Source: Desulfurococcales archaeon
Lineage (GTDB): Archaea; Thermoproteota; Thermoprotei_A; Sulfolobales; Fervidicoccaceae
Reading direction: 5' to 3'
Length of the DNA: 64,000 bases
NCBI GenBank assembly: GCA_009904015.1
Contig: WYEQ01000002.1
Span: forward strand, 62,001-126,000
The notes under the pieces: generated by a model
Databases searched by the model: none
What the model was told of the DNA's origin: nothing
The model's input: the letters and a program-made list of their open reading frames with translations, nothing else
Position numbers and translations under genes: made by a program
Part shown: piece after piece, positions 34,468 through 43,266 of the stretch
Layout of the letters: each line of letters starts with the position of its first letter
How positions within the stretch are numbered: position 1 is the stretch's first letter

Positions 34468-35280
34468 ATGGAGAGCTTTGCTGAGGACGCTAGAAGAAAA
34501 AGAATGGCTATAGAAACAACGCGTGATATAAAGTACAAGTTCGTTGTTCTAAGCGGGAAGGGGGGAGTTGGTAAAAGCCTCGTAAGCGCTAACCTTGCTC
34601 TAGCATTCTCCTTGATAGGGTACTCCGGTAGAGTAGGACTTCTCGACGCCGATATACATGGAGCAACCGTCCCATTATACCTCGGCTTAACCGACGCCAA
34701 GGTCTCGGTAAACAACAACAAAATACTGCCGGTTACGGGCCCTGGGGGGATCCGGGTCTTCAGCATATCTTTTCTGCTCGAGAAAGAGGACCTCCCCGTA
34801 ATTTGGAGAGGACCTTTGAAAACAAAGTTCATAGAGCAATCCCTAGCTGATGTTGATTGGAGCGGTGTTGATGTACTCATTGTTGACACTCCGCCGGGAA
34901 CTGGCGATGAGCCTATGGCCGTCGTTCGCTCCATAAATAAGATTACTGGAGCTGTTCTTGTAACCACGCCCGCTGAGCTCAGCATTTATGAGCTGGAGAA
35001 AACGCTGTTATTCCTCAAAGAGGTTGGGGTTAAGCCTCTCGGAGTAATAGAGAACATGAGCTACGTTGATTGTGGTGGAGAGAAGATAAGGATATTCGGT
35101 CCACCCATCGATGAGTTCGCCAGGCAAGCTCGGCTAGAGGTTCTTGGATACATACCTATCGACCCGCTAATAGGTGAGCCGCGGAGCGATGGCGAGCCCT
35201 ACATTCTCCGTTACCCAGAAAGCCCGTTATCACAGCTTTTCGTTAAGATTGCTAAGAGGCTACTGGAGCTAGCTGGCTGA
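34468..35280 (+). CDS. Mrp/NBP35-family iron-sulfur carrier ATPase
   Basis: A P-loop ATPase of the ApbC/Mrp group: LSGKGGVGKSLVSANLA (about 28-44) holds the deviant Walker A with its signature Lys, LDADIHGATVPLYLGL the switch I part, VIWRGPLKTKFIEQ, and IVDTPPGTGDE. The family carries 4Fe-4S clusters to target enzymes. The usual CxxC pair near the C-terminus is absent here (only YVDCGG is present), so cluster binding, if any, is different. It lies 57 bp before the active proteasome beta gene. Confidence 0.87.
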   Translation: MESFAEDARRKRMAIETTRDIKYKFVVLSGKGGVGKSLVSANLALAFSLIGYSGRVGLLDADIHGATVPLYLGLTDAKVSVNNNKILPVTGPGGIRVFSISFLLEKEDLPVIWRGPLKTKFIEQSLADVDWSGVDVLIVDTPPGTGDEPMAVVRSINKITGAVLVTTPAELSIYELEKTLLFLKEVGVKPLGVIENMSYVDCGGEKIRIFGPPIDEFARQARLEVLGYIPIDPLIGEPRSDGEPYILRYPESPLSQLFVKIAKRLLELAG

Positions 35281-35337
35281 GCAGGTATTTCCGATTAATT
35301 TATTTTCCCTTGATAAGACAAACTACTGTGAATTGTT

Positions 35338-35976
35338 TTGAAACGGTGGCCAGCTTTGTGCACGGAGTGGTTAAAGGAGATTGACTCGAAAGCTCTTCAC
35401 GGCACAACAACCGTCGGTCTAGTAACAAAAGACGCTGTTGTCCTAGCAGCTGATAAAAGAGCGACGGCTGGGACTTTTATTGCCCATAGGCAAACCAAGA
35501 AAATAATTCTCGTTGATTCTAGACTAGCCATAACGACGGCTGGGCTTGTCGCTGATGCCCAAGTTCTAGCCGACTATCTCTCTAACCAGATTAGGTACTA
35601 CACGATGGTCAGCAAGCACCCCTTCACCGTTAAGGCAGCAGCATCATTCCTCTCAGCCATTCTATACAGCTACAAGTTCTTCCCATTCATAGTTCAGCTA
35701 CTAGTAGGAGGATACGACACCGCTCCCAGGCTATACAGCCTAGACTGGTTCGGAAGCGTGTTAGAGGAGAAGTACACCGCCACTGGCAGCGGCTCCCCAA
35801 TAGCTCTAGGCGTGATAGAGGATGGGTACAGAGAAGACCTTAGCGTCGAGGAAGCACGACAACTAGCTGTCAGAGCGGTAAGAATGGCACTGAGAAGGGA
35901 CTCAGCAACGGGAGACGGCATAGACAGCGTCGTTATAACCAGGGATGGAGCAAAAACATATTTTGACCCTCCCTGA
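35338..35976 (+). CDS. psmB: Proteasome beta subunit, catalytically active type
   Basis: A 212-aa precursor with a propeptide of about 21 residues, then HG-TTTVGLVTKDAVVLAADKR: Thr1 follows the conserved Gly, and Asp17 and Lys33 are in place. The usual GSGSPIALGVIEDGY and DSATGDGIDSV blocks follow, including the Ser/Asp network. It should self-process and provide the peptidase activity of the 20S proteasome, in rings shared with the Ala1 paralogue at 24797-25399. The start is TTG. Confidence 0.93.
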   Translation: MKRWPALCTEWLKEIDSKALHGTTTVGLVTKDAVVLAADKRATAGTFIAHRQTKKIILVDSRLAITTAGLVADAQVLADYLSNQIRYYTMVSKHPFTVKAAASFLSAILYSYKFFPFIVQLLVGGYDTAPRLYSLDWFGSVLEEKYTATGSGSPIALGVIEDGYREDLSVEEARQLAVRAVRMALRRDSATGDGIDSVVITRDGAKTYFDPP

Positions 35977-36122
35977 AAATCTATTATTTCCCATTGATTA
36001 ATAACATATATTCCGGCTCTCAATGATAAATGAAAAGCTTTGTTCCCGGTTGCATATCAAAGCAATATTTTTATAAGTAGGTTTAGCACTATCTAAGATT
36101 GAATATTATTCTGCGAATCGCA

Positions 36123-36149
36123 GGGGCTTCTATCATACAAGCCCCTTTT
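36123..36149 (+). promoter_or_regulatory. Stem-loop plus U-tract in the leader of the aCPSF1 gene
   Basis: GGGGCTT (36123-36129) pairs perfectly with AAGCCCC (36139-36145) around a 9-nt loop and is followed by TTTT. A TATA box TTTTTATAAG at 36068-36077 would start transcription near 36100, so the hairpin lies in a leader of about 100 nt, long for this genome. It looks like an attenuator or cleavage site. Confidence 0.5.
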
Positions 36150-36198
36150 CTACTATCATCGGTCTTTCGCAACAATTAAGCGTGGTGGAAAAAGAGCT

Positions 36199-38145
36199 TT
36201 GACAGTTCAGACCAGTAAGAAAAAAGAGCAATCAGTTGCCGAGAGGATAAGGAAAACCATATTATCCCTTGTCCCTCCCGAGGCCAAAATCACGACGATA
36301 GAGTTTGAGGGCCCAGAGATAGCTATTTACGTAGCTAATCCAAAGGTTCTCATGGAGCAGACAGGAGTAATAAAGGAAATAGCAAAGAACCTCAGAAAAA
36401 GAGTGGTGGTCAGAACAGACCCATCAATAAGAATGAACCCGGAGGACGCGAAAAGAGTAATCCTGGAAATTGTACCGAGGGAAGCCGAAATAAAAGCGAT
36501 GGAGTTCGACGATGTTCTAGGAGACGTTGTTATTAAGGCCGAAAAGCCCGGGCTTGTTATTGGTAAGATGGGCGTCATACGAAAAGAAATAATCTTGAGA
36601 ACGGGCTGGAGACCAAACGTTATTAGAGCGCCACCCACATCATCTAAGATTCTTGACGGCATATTAGCACAGCTAATAGATGAGAGTAGCTACAGAAGAA
36701 GCGTTCTGAGAGAAATAGGGGAGAGGATACATAGACCCATAATCCTTGGGGAAGGCAGAGTAAAAATTACTCCACTGGGAGGCTTCAGGGAGGTTGGGAG
36801 GTCAGCTATTCTCGTTGAAACCCCTGAAAGCAAGATACTGCTTGACGCTGGCGCGAGCCCGGGCTCCCTTGGTTTCCCAGGAGCCGCCCCAAGGTTCGAT
36901 ATAGATGAATTCAAGCTGGAGGAGCTAGATGCAGTCATCATAAGCCACGCGCATCTCGACCACTGCGGCATGCTTCCTCTACTATTCAAGTATGGATACG
37001 AAGGACCAGTGTATACAACGAGAGCAACGAGGGATATCATGACCTTGATACAGATTGATTACTTAGATGTAGCAAGCAAGGAGGGAACATTGCCTCCGTA
37101 CTCCATGAGGGATATAAAGAAAGCCATTCTACACACCATCACGATCGAGTACGACGAGGTAACCGACATCGCGCCTGATGTTAGGCTGACCTTCTACGAC
37201 GCCGGACACATACTTGGGTCAGCGATGGTTCACTTACATATAGGGAACGGGCTTCACAACATCGTGTACACAGGTGATTTTAGATACGCTAAGACAAGGC
37301 TTCTGAACAGAGCTCACGATGACTTCCCAAGAGTAGAAACGCTTATTATGGAGAGCACGTATGGCGCCAAGGACCTACCAGATAGAACCGATGCAGAGCA
37401 GAGACTGATTGAGATACTCAAGAAAACCATCGAGCGTGGAGGAAAAGCACTGATACCAGTAATGGCTGTCGGGAGAGGACAGGAAATACTATTGATACTG
37501 GCAAACGCTTTTGACAACAAACTCTTACCTGAAGTGCCAGTGTATATTGAAGGCATGATAGGCGAGGTAACGGCAATTCACACCCATTACCCCGAGCTAC
37601 TATCACAAGATGTTATGAGAAGGATATATGCAGGTGAAAACCCGTTCCACAGGTCAAACTTCGTGGAGGTATCCGATAAAAACAAGAGAGAGGAAATAGC
37701 GAGCGATGGCCCAGCCATCATTATTGCCACGAGCGGCATGCTTAATGGAGGGCCAAGCGTAGAGTACTTCAAGCTGCTAAGCGAGGACGCGAGAAACAGC
37801 CTCATATTCGTCGCGTACCAGGTCGCGGGCACCCTTGGCAGGAAGATTAAGGATGGAGCACGGGAAGTTACACTCCTCAACTCTGAAGGCAAACTAGAGG
37901 CATTGAAAATAAACCTTGAGGTACACTCTGTGGAGGGCTTCAGCGGTCACAGCGATAGAACAGAGCTTCTCAACTTCTTATCCAGGATGAGGCCTAAGCC
38001 AAAGACAATTGTCCTCAACCACGGAGAGCCCGAGAGCATTGATAGTCTAGCCTCAACGATAAGAAGAAGCAAACAGAGGCTAGGGCTACCCAACGAAGTC
38101 GAGGTATACTCCCCCGATGTCTTGTGGGGAGTGAGGCTGGTCTAG
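36199..38145 (+). CDS. aCPSF1/FttA, KH-domain metallo-beta-lactamase termination nuclease
   Basis: The N-terminal ~150 residues hold two KH-like modules (PGLVIGKMGVIRKEII). The metallo-beta-lactamase domain begins at GGFREVGRSAIL and carries the zinc motif ISHAHLDHCGML; the beta-CASP domain contains MESTYGAKD, IPVMAVGRGQEIL, IATSGMLNGGPS, VEGFSGHSDRTEL and LNHGEPE. The length (648 aa) fits aCPSF1, the archaeal homologue of CPSF73, which cleaves nascent RNA at U-rich 3' ends and terminates transcription. The start is TTG 36199. The upstream hairpin and U-tract suggest self-control. Confidence 0.93.
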   Translation: MTVQTSKKKEQSVAERIRKTILSLVPPEAKITTIEFEGPEIAIYVANPKVLMEQTGVIKEIAKNLRKRVVVRTDPSIRMNPEDAKRVILEIVPREAEIKAMEFDDVLGDVVIKAEKPGLVIGKMGVIRKEIILRTGWRPNVIRAPPTSSKILDGILAQLIDESSYRRSVLREIGERIHRPIILGEGRVKITPLGGFREVGRSAILVETPESKILLDAGASPGSLGFPGAAPRFDIDEFKLEELDAVIISHAHLDHCGMLPLLFKYGYEGPVYTTRATRDIMTLIQIDYLDVASKEGTLPPYSMRDIKKAILHTITIEYDEVTDIAPDVRLTFYDAGHILGSAMVHLHIGNGLHNIVYTGDFRYAKTRLLNRAHDDFPRVETLIMESTYGAKDLPDRTDAEQRLIEILKKTIERGGKALIPVMAVGRGQEILLILANAFDNKLLPEVPVYIEGMIGEVTAIHTHYPELLSQDVMRRIYAGENPFHRSNFVEVSDKNKREEIASDGPAIIIATSGMLNGGPSVEYFKLLSEDARNSLIFVAYQVAGTLGRKIKDGAREVTLLNSEGKLEALKINLEVHSVEGFSGHSDRTELLNFLSRMRPKPKTIVLNHGEPESIDSLASTIRRSKQRLGLPNEVEVYSPDVLWGVRLV

Positions 38146-38167
38146 AAGGAGCATTGGTAAAGGATCG

Positions 38168-38719
38168 ATGAGAACATATAGAACAATCGTAGTAGCGGGA
38201 GTGCCGATAAAGCTTTACGGCGGCCCCGGCTTATTCGCTAAGGGAGGGCTTGATAAAGGGACACAGCTTCTTATAGAAAACATAGAGTTTCCCAGCTCGG
38301 GCGTTGTCCTCGACCTAGCCTGTGGGAACGGCATTATTGGTATATACATAGCCCTTGTAAGAAAGGACCTAAAAGTTTACATGAGCGATGTTGATGCAAA
38401 GGCTGTTGAGCTGGCTAAGCTTAATGCTAGGATAAATAATGTTGATGATAGAACCGTGGTTGTTGAGAGCGATGTTTATGCTAACCTGCCTAAGAAGATG
38501 TTTTCAGCTATATACAGTAACCCACCCCTCAAAGCTGGATGGAGCGTTATTGAAAGAATGATTTGCGAGGGACCTGAGCACCTGGCTGGTAAAGGCTTCA
38601 TGCAATTTGTGTTTGCTAAGGGGTGGGAAAAAGCAGTTGAGATAGGGAAAAGATGTTTTTCTCAGGCATACACAATAAAGTCTAAATGGGGATACAGAGT
38701 AATTAAGTATGAGATTTGA
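38168..38719 (+). CDS. Class I methyltransferase, RsmC/PrmC-like (NPPL type)
   Basis: A 183-aa SAM-dependent methylase: LFAKGGLDKGTQLL is typical of RsmC-like enzymes, LDLACGNGIIGIYIAL is the SAM loop (about 56-71), MSDVDAKAVELAKLNA follows, and SNPPLKAG is the active-site NPP motif. RsmC-type enzymes methylate guanine in small-subunit rRNA; a role on tRNA or rRNA here is inference. It lies 22 bp downstream of aCPSF1, so probably shares its transcript. Confidence 0.85.
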   Translation: MRTYRTIVVAGVPIKLYGGPGLFAKGGLDKGTQLLIENIEFPSSGVVLDLACGNGIIGIYIALVRKDLKVYMSDVDAKAVELAKLNARINNVDDRTVVVESDVYANLPKKMFSAIYSNPPLKAGWSVIERMICEGPEHLAGKGFMQFVFAKGWEKAVEIGKRCFSQAYTIKSKWGYRVIKYEI

Positions 38720-38740
38720 GCGGTCCCCAATAGTTATCGG

Positions 38741-39316
38741 TTAACTTGTCATTAGCCTCTTTTTGAGAATAGCGCGGGTTAAACTAAAGAGAAGCTCTTT
38801 AGCTTCCTCCTCGCTTAAGTAAGTGGTGTCCAGAACTATGTCAAAGTGTGTTAAATCAGTAATATCAATAGCGTACAGCGAGAGAAATCTGTTCGCCTCT
38901 ATAGCTTCTCTCCACGAAGTCTCCATCAACACATCATCGATCAATCGATTCTCCCTTTTCGATATTCTCTCGAGCCTTGACTTTAAGCTGGCCTTGACGT
39001 AAATCAGTACATCCGCTACCCCCCTAAGCGTCCAGCCAGCGAGATGTGATTCGATGACTACGTTGCCCTTCATGGCCTCGTCTAACAGCTTTCTCTCCAA
39101 CTCAATATCTATCCTGGGGTCAACTGAGGCGAGCTTGTTAAGCTCTATCAGCGACAATCCCTTTTCCCTAGCTAGCTCTCTAAACACCTTGCCTCCACTT
39201 ATAAACCTTAAACCAAGCTTTTCCGATAGATATCTCGCATAGGTCGTCTTGCCGCTCCCGGGGGAGCCACTGACTGCTATTACGGGTCCTCTGCCCCTCT
39301 CCATATCCAAAATCAC
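38741..39316 (-). CDS. cmk: Cytidylate kinase (archaeal type)
   Basis: P-loop kinase: VIAVSGSPGSGKTTYARYL (about 12-30), RFISGGKVFRELA, VDPRIDIELERKL, and VIESHLAG match the archaeal CMP kinase. It phosphorylates CMP/dCMP. Placement near the end of the SecY-Adk ribosomal superoperon is normal in archaea. The start may be ATG 39316 or the in-frame ATG at 39304; both leave the P-loop intact. Confidence 0.88.
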   Translation of the reverse strand: MILDMERGRGPVIAVSGSPGSGKTTYARYLSEKLGLRFISGGKVFRELAREKGLSLIELNKLASVDPRIDIELERKLLDEAMKGNVVIESHLAGWTLRGVADVLIYVKASLKSRLERISKRENRLIDDVLMETSWREAIEANRFLSLYAIDITDLTHFDIVLDTTYLSEEEAKELLFSLTRAILKKRLMTS

Positions 39317-39396
39317 CTTTAAGTATCAAGTATTAAGCTGGACAATTAAAAACCCTGACCCCGCTCTTAGCGTCATTCAGTGGAGCCAGGATTAAA

Positions 39397-39930
39397 TCAC
39401 GATCTGTTTGGTTTTTGTTCCTCGGCGTTTCTAGGTTTCTGAATAATTGGTGGCTCAGCTAGCCTGAGGGATATTGGTGAGAGGAGGAGAATAATCATTA
39501 TGTAAACAATGCTTGTCGGCACGTAGATTTTGCCCTCGATCTCATAAGTAAACAGGGGGACTGGGACTGGCGAGCTAATCATTGGGGGGAGCCTGAGAAA
39601 TATAATCGTTAGTGTAACTCCATAGACAAAGAACATCGCCGTCAGCCGCTTCAAGGTGATGATTGTGTACCTCTTTCTGAGCTTCCTGACCTCGCTCTCT
39701 ATAATCCTTGCTTTTCTCTCATGCTTGGGTGTTCTAAGGTGCTTCGGGGGCAACGTGGATTCTAACTCCCTTATCCTTTGTTTGATGCTGGATGCCTCGA
39801 TCGGGTTAGCCACAAGCCTCATCAGCACGCCCATTACTAGTGCGCTCAGGATACCTAGTGCATATATGTAAGTCAATAACATGGGCTCCGACGGCATATA
39901 TAACCACATCCATGGGAAACTTTGTTTCAT
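39397..39930 (-). CDS. DUF106 membrane protein (Oxa1/EMC3-like insertase)
   Basis: A 177-aa protein with an N-terminal transmembrane helix (LLTYIYALGILSALVMGVLM), a charged coiled-coil hairpin (about 40-85, rich in Arg, Glu and Lys), and two further transmembrane helices. This topology is that of archaeal DUF106 proteins, relatives of YidC/Oxa1 and EMC3 that insert membrane proteins next to SecY. The gene is normally tied to secY and adk; here an IS200/605-like element separates it from adk. Confidence 0.87.
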   Translation of the reverse strand: MKQSFPWMWLYMPSEPMLLTYIYALGILSALVMGVLMRLVANPIEASSIKQRIRELESTLPPKHLRTPKHERKARIIESEVRKLRKRYTIITLKRLTAMFFVYGVTLTIIFLRLPPMISSPVPVPLFTYEIEGKIYVPTSIVYIMIILLLSPISLRLAEPPIIQKPRNAEEQKPNRS

Positions 39931-40017
39931 GAGAGAATTAAAAATTTGCTAGGCAAGGATTGCTTCTGAGCTGTCATGATTAGGAAAGAACTTTATGGAT
40001 AAGGCCCTAGACTTTAC

Positions 40018-40259
40018 AACTGAAAGCCCCGCCTTAAAAGGCGAAGATGAGTAGAAAAGCTTATATGCTTTTTTAATCGAGAACTGTGGTTGCCCCTAAG
40101 CCCATGTGGATGCGGGGAACGCGACCACTCATACAAGCTGTGATGGGGGATATCTGCCCGCCCTAACTGCCCCTCAAATGAAAGATGTAAACCCGAGTAG
40201 ATGAGGGGAACCAGTGAACCCCCTAAAGGGAGCCCACGCCCTTCAGGACGGGGGGTCAG
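40018..40259 (+). mobile_element. IS200/605-like element without transposase or TnpB; omega-RNA-like core (copy B)
   Basis: A 242-bp unit flanked on the left by TTTAC and ending GGGGGGTCAG, clearly related to copy A at 27255-27506. Shared blocks include TAATCGAGAACTGTGGTTGC and GAACCAGTGAACCCCCTAAA. Differences keep pairing: CCCCTCA with TGAGGGG here against CCCCGCA with TGCGGGG in copy A. The last hairpin is CGCCC-TTCA-GGACG. No protein frame exists. It is inserted in the leftward operon between adk and DUF106, 9 bp past the adk stop, in the opposite orientation; transcription through its right end would run antisense to adk. Confidence 0.7.
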
Positions 40260-40268
40260 TTGGAAGAA

Positions 40269-40883
40269 TCAGAGCTTCTCGACAAGCGTGAGAATGCTCT
40301 GGGCCGCCTCCTCCGGGTGCCCCTCGGGATTAATAACTATGTAGACGCTCGAAGCTGTGAGTGTGGCCGCAGCCATCGCTGCTGCTCTAGCAATCTCTAT
40401 CATTTCCTTTATTTTCTCTTTTCCTCCCAGGTCCTTCCGGTTTCTAGTCACGTCTCTTGCTCTGCGCTGAGCAATTAACTCTGGGTCAGCCTCTATTAGC
40501 ACGATCGAGTCTGGGTTTAGCTCCTCTATTACGTGCCTGGGTAGGCCAGGCCAGTACCCAGCTGTTATTTTAACAACACAGTGTGTATCAATAATTAATA
40601 GGTCCTTTTCGCTCAGCTTGGTTTTTGCATCGTTAATTATTGCTTTCGCAGCGATTTTCTGTAACTCCAGCTGTTGTCTATGGGGAAGCTTTCTCAGCTG
40701 GTCCCTGTCCTTAACCAGGCCCATCCTTACTGCCTCGCGTAGCATGTAGTCACCGAAATTAGCTACCTCGACTCTAAGCCCTATCTTGGAGGCCTCCTGA
40801 AGCAATATTCCGAGAACAGTCGTTTTCCCCACTCCAGGGATGCCAGTAACAATAATAGTTCGGAAGGGGTTCCTGAGAAACAT
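40269..40883 (-). CDS. adkA: Adenylate kinase, archaeal AdkA type
   Basis: P-loop TGIPGVGKTT (about 13-22), then VANFGDYMLREAVRMGLV and HRQQLELQKIAAK as in archaeal AdkA, and LLIDTHCVVKITAGYWPGLP. It interconverts AMP, ADP and ATP. It follows secY by 2 bp, the usual archaeal order. The 3' side is bordered by the element at 40018-40259, which may cut adk off from its former downstream partners. Confidence 0.92.
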   Translation of the reverse strand: MFLRNPFRTIIVTGIPGVGKTTVLGILLQEASKIGLRVEVANFGDYMLREAVRMGLVKDRDQLRKLPHRQQLELQKIAAKAIINDAKTKLSEKDLLIIDTHCVVKITAGYWPGLPRHVIEELNPDSIVLIEADPELIAQRRARDVTRNRKDLGGKEKIKEMIEIARAAAMAAATLTASSVYIVINPEGHPEEAAQSILTLVEKL

Positions 40884-40885
40884 GT

Positions 40886-42277
40886 TTACTCCTCACCTAG
40901 AACTCTTCTGAGAATCGGGTAAGCTTCAAGTGCTCTTTCCTTGGCTATCAAGGCGTAGTACTGATTAATTATACCGACTGCCAGAAGAATGCCCGTGCCG
41001 CTTCCATAAGCCCCAAGGATATCTGCGACGATTGCTATGCCAACCACGATGATGCTGCTTAGAATTGTTAATGGATAAATATACCTGGCGAGAAGGCTCT
41101 CCACTGCCTTCGGGTTCCTCCTTATTCCAGGTATGTCAAGCCCTCCCTTAATCAGCCTATCAGCCTGCTCCCTTGGGTTAAGCCCGGCTATCTCCACCCA
41201 TAGGTACCCGAACAATAAGCCGAGGACGAACCATGATACAACGAAAACCGCCAGCTTAACCGGGTCCTCAATCGACGCCAGCAAACCCCTCGGGGGGCTC
41301 AAATAATAAGTGAGCTTATCGAATACCTTGTAAGCAATGTTGCCTGTGCCCGCCAAAGCCTGCGTAGCCGCTCTGAAAACCTGGAAATTGCTCACAACGA
41401 TTCCTACTAATAGAACCGGTATGTTTGTAACGTAGATGAACTGCAGAGGGACCCTCCCCCTGACGCCCCTGTATGTCTGGCTAGCTATTGGTATCTCCAC
41501 CCTCATTCCCTGGAGGTAAACTAGAAGCACGATAAAGGACGCTGTGCCAACAAGGCCAACAAGGTCGGGAAGACCGTTTCTAATTAAAGCAGACGATAAT
41601 TTGCCATTGCTTATAGATTGTATAAGGTTCGGTATGAAACCGACGTGCTGGCCGAGCTGAGGCGTGTAGCCGAAGAGGTCCCAGAAAATCGTTTTGGCTA
41701 CTCCAGCAAGAATGAAAAGGCTTATGGCGCTTCCTACACCCCATCCCTTCTGAAGCATCTCATCAAAGATAAGCACGAGGATGGTGGCGAACGTCAGCTG
41801 AAGAACCACGCCTATTCTGATGGCCCATGACGCCTCGGAGCCCGTTAATGGGTTGCCTACATATGGCCAGTATCTGCTCGCTAGAACGAATGCCAGCGCC
41901 TCGATTAATCCAAAGAGAATGGCTAGGCTTCTCTGCGCGGCCGTGAACTTCTTTCTATCCTCAGTCTGGCTTAAGTCCAAGTTGATAAGCTTGGCTCCAA
42001 CGAGGATTTGGAGAATCAGGCCCGCAGTAACTATTGGTCCGATGCCGAGCTCCATTAAAGTTCCCGTGGAGGTGGCAAAGATTACTTGGTACAGGTATAT
42101 CTGGGATTGCTGCTGAGCTGTTTTAACACCGTAGAGGGGTATCTCGGCCATCACCAGGTATAGAATAAGAACGATAGCTGTGATTAAAAGCCTTCGGTAA
42201 AGAGATGGTTTCCTCGCAGGTTTGTTTACAGTCGGTATAAAAACAGAAAGCTTAGCTAAAAAATCTAGGAATCCCAT
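40886..42277 (-). CDS. secY: SecY, protein translocase channel subunit
   Basis: A 463-aa protein with about ten transmembrane helices. KPARKPSLYRRLLITAIVL leads into helix 1, MELGIGPIVTAGLILQILVG is the plug and helix 2 region, and GLNPREQADRLIKGGLDIPG (about residues 370-389) the large cytoplasmic loop that docks ribosomes. Length and order fit archaeal SecY. It is preceded by uL15 (13 bp) and followed by adkA (2 bp). Confidence 0.95.
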   Translation of the reverse strand: MGFLDFLAKLSVFIPTVNKPARKPSLYRRLLITAIVLILYLVMAEIPLYGVKTAQQQSQIYLYQVIFATSTGTLMELGIGPIVTAGLILQILVGAKLINLDLSQTEDRKKFTAAQRSLAILFGLIEALAFVLASRYWPYVGNPLTGSEASWAIRIGVVLQLTFATILVLIFDEMLQKGWGVGSAISLFILAGVAKTIFWDLFGYTPQLGQHVGFIPNLIQSISNGKLSSALIRNGLPDLVGLVGTASFIVLLVYLQGMRVEIPIASQTYRGVRGRVPLQFIYVTNIPVLLVGIVVSNFQVFRAATQALAGTGNIAYKVFDKLTYYLSPPRGLLASIEDPVKLAVFVVSWFVLGLLFGYLWVEIAGLNPREQADRLIKGGLDIPGIRRNPKAVESLLARYIYPLTILSSIIVVGIAIVADILGAYGSGTGILLAVGIINQYYALIAKERALEAYPILRRVLGEE

Positions 42278-42290
42278 TTATTTTTCTCCT

Positions 42291-42740
42291 CTACGATTCT
42301 TCTATTATAACCTCTCCTCCTGCCTGCTTGACCTTTTCTATAGCTAACTCCGTTGCTTCCTCCACTTTCACTCTCAACTTTTGCTTAACCACTCCTCCGC
42401 CGAGAAGCTTGTTGTATCCCAGCTCCCCTAAATCAACCTCATATACATCATTTACCTTTCTTGCTTTTCCCTCCATAACAAGCTTATCGATTAGCTGGGA
42501 CAGTTGCCCAACGTTAATCGATACTACCTCCCTGGTTATCTGCTTGGGGCTCTTGAAGCCTCTTTTTCCATACCAGTCAGGCGCGTACTTAATCATCCAG
42601 ATCCACTTGTGTTTGTGCATTCCAACCGCTCCAACTCCTCCCCTGGACCCTGACTTCCGGTGCTGCCCTATCTGTCCCCATCCCATGAACCTTGACCTTC
42701 CTCTGAGCTTCCTTGATTTTCTTCTGAACCTGACAACCAT
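42291..42740 (-). CDS. Ribosomal protein uL15
   Basis: The basic, glycine-rich N-terminus (RFRRKSRKLRGRSRFMGWGQ) and C-terminal KVEEATELAIEKVKQAGGEV match archaeal uL15 of the large subunit. 149 aa. It lies between uL30 and secY in the spc part of the operon. Confidence 0.93.
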   Translation of the reverse strand: MVVRFRRKSRKLRGRSRFMGWGQIGQHRKSGSRGGVGAVGMHKHKWIWMIKYAPDWYGKRGFKSPKQITREVVSINVGQLSQLIDKLVMEGKARKVNDVYEVDLGELGYNKLLGGGVVKQKLRVKVEEATELAIEKVKQAGGEVIIEES

Positions 42741-42751
42741 TGTTACCTCAC

Positions 42752-43261
42752 CTAAATCATTCTTCTAATTAGCTCATTTATGGCTAGGCCTCTGTAACCA
42801 AGCTCTCCCCCACTCTTATATGGCTTCTTAATTGAGCGTTTATATCCCTTTGATGGAGGCTTAAGCCTGAAAACCGGCTTAATCTTCTCCTGCTGATGAA
42901 GCTTTAAGTCGCCTTTACATATCATCTCAGCTAGCTCCGCTATGCTTCCTACCCCGAGCGATTGTGATATATATTCCGCTGTTAGCTTCCTGTTTCCCGG
43001 GGCTCTACCTCTCTTCTCAAGCAGCTCAACCAGCGTTGAGTACTCTATCTCTCCCCAGGTCACCCAGTCCTTCACTTTTTGAAGCATCCCCTGTATGCCG
43101 GGCATATCTATTGGGTAGAGCACTAGGTGATTAGGCTTGTGTAGCCTCAGCAGCTTCAGTGTGTAATCAACATCAAGCGGTACATCAGCTGTTCCTCTAA
43201 CCCTGAGAATAGCATAGAGGTTGCAGACCCTGCTTGCTTGAGCCTCTGCCTGAGCTGACAT
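42752..43261 (-). CDS. Ribosomal protein uL30
   Basis: Archaeal-length uL30 (about 169 aa): LYAILRVRGTADVPLDVDYT, LRLHKPNHLVLYP and KVKDWVTWGEI are characteristic. The frame also opens at GTG 43270, overlapping the uS5 stop; ATG 43261 is favoured because GGTGA lies 5 nt upstream. Confidence 0.92.
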   Translation of the reverse strand: MSAQAEAQASRVCNLYAILRVRGTADVPLDVDYTLKLLRLHKPNHLVLYPIDMPGIQGMLQKVKDWVTWGEIEYSTLVELLEKRGRAPGNRKLTAEYISQSLGVGSIAELAEMICKGDLKLHQQEKIKPVFRLKPPSKGYKRSIKKPYKSGGELGYRGLAINELIRRMI

Positions 43262-43266
43262 GCCTA

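Noticed and set aside
39340-39400. C/D-like boxes on the minus strand downstream of the DUF106 gene
   Set aside because: The C box reads GTGATTT instead of RTGATGA and inner boxes do not fit; taken as chance.
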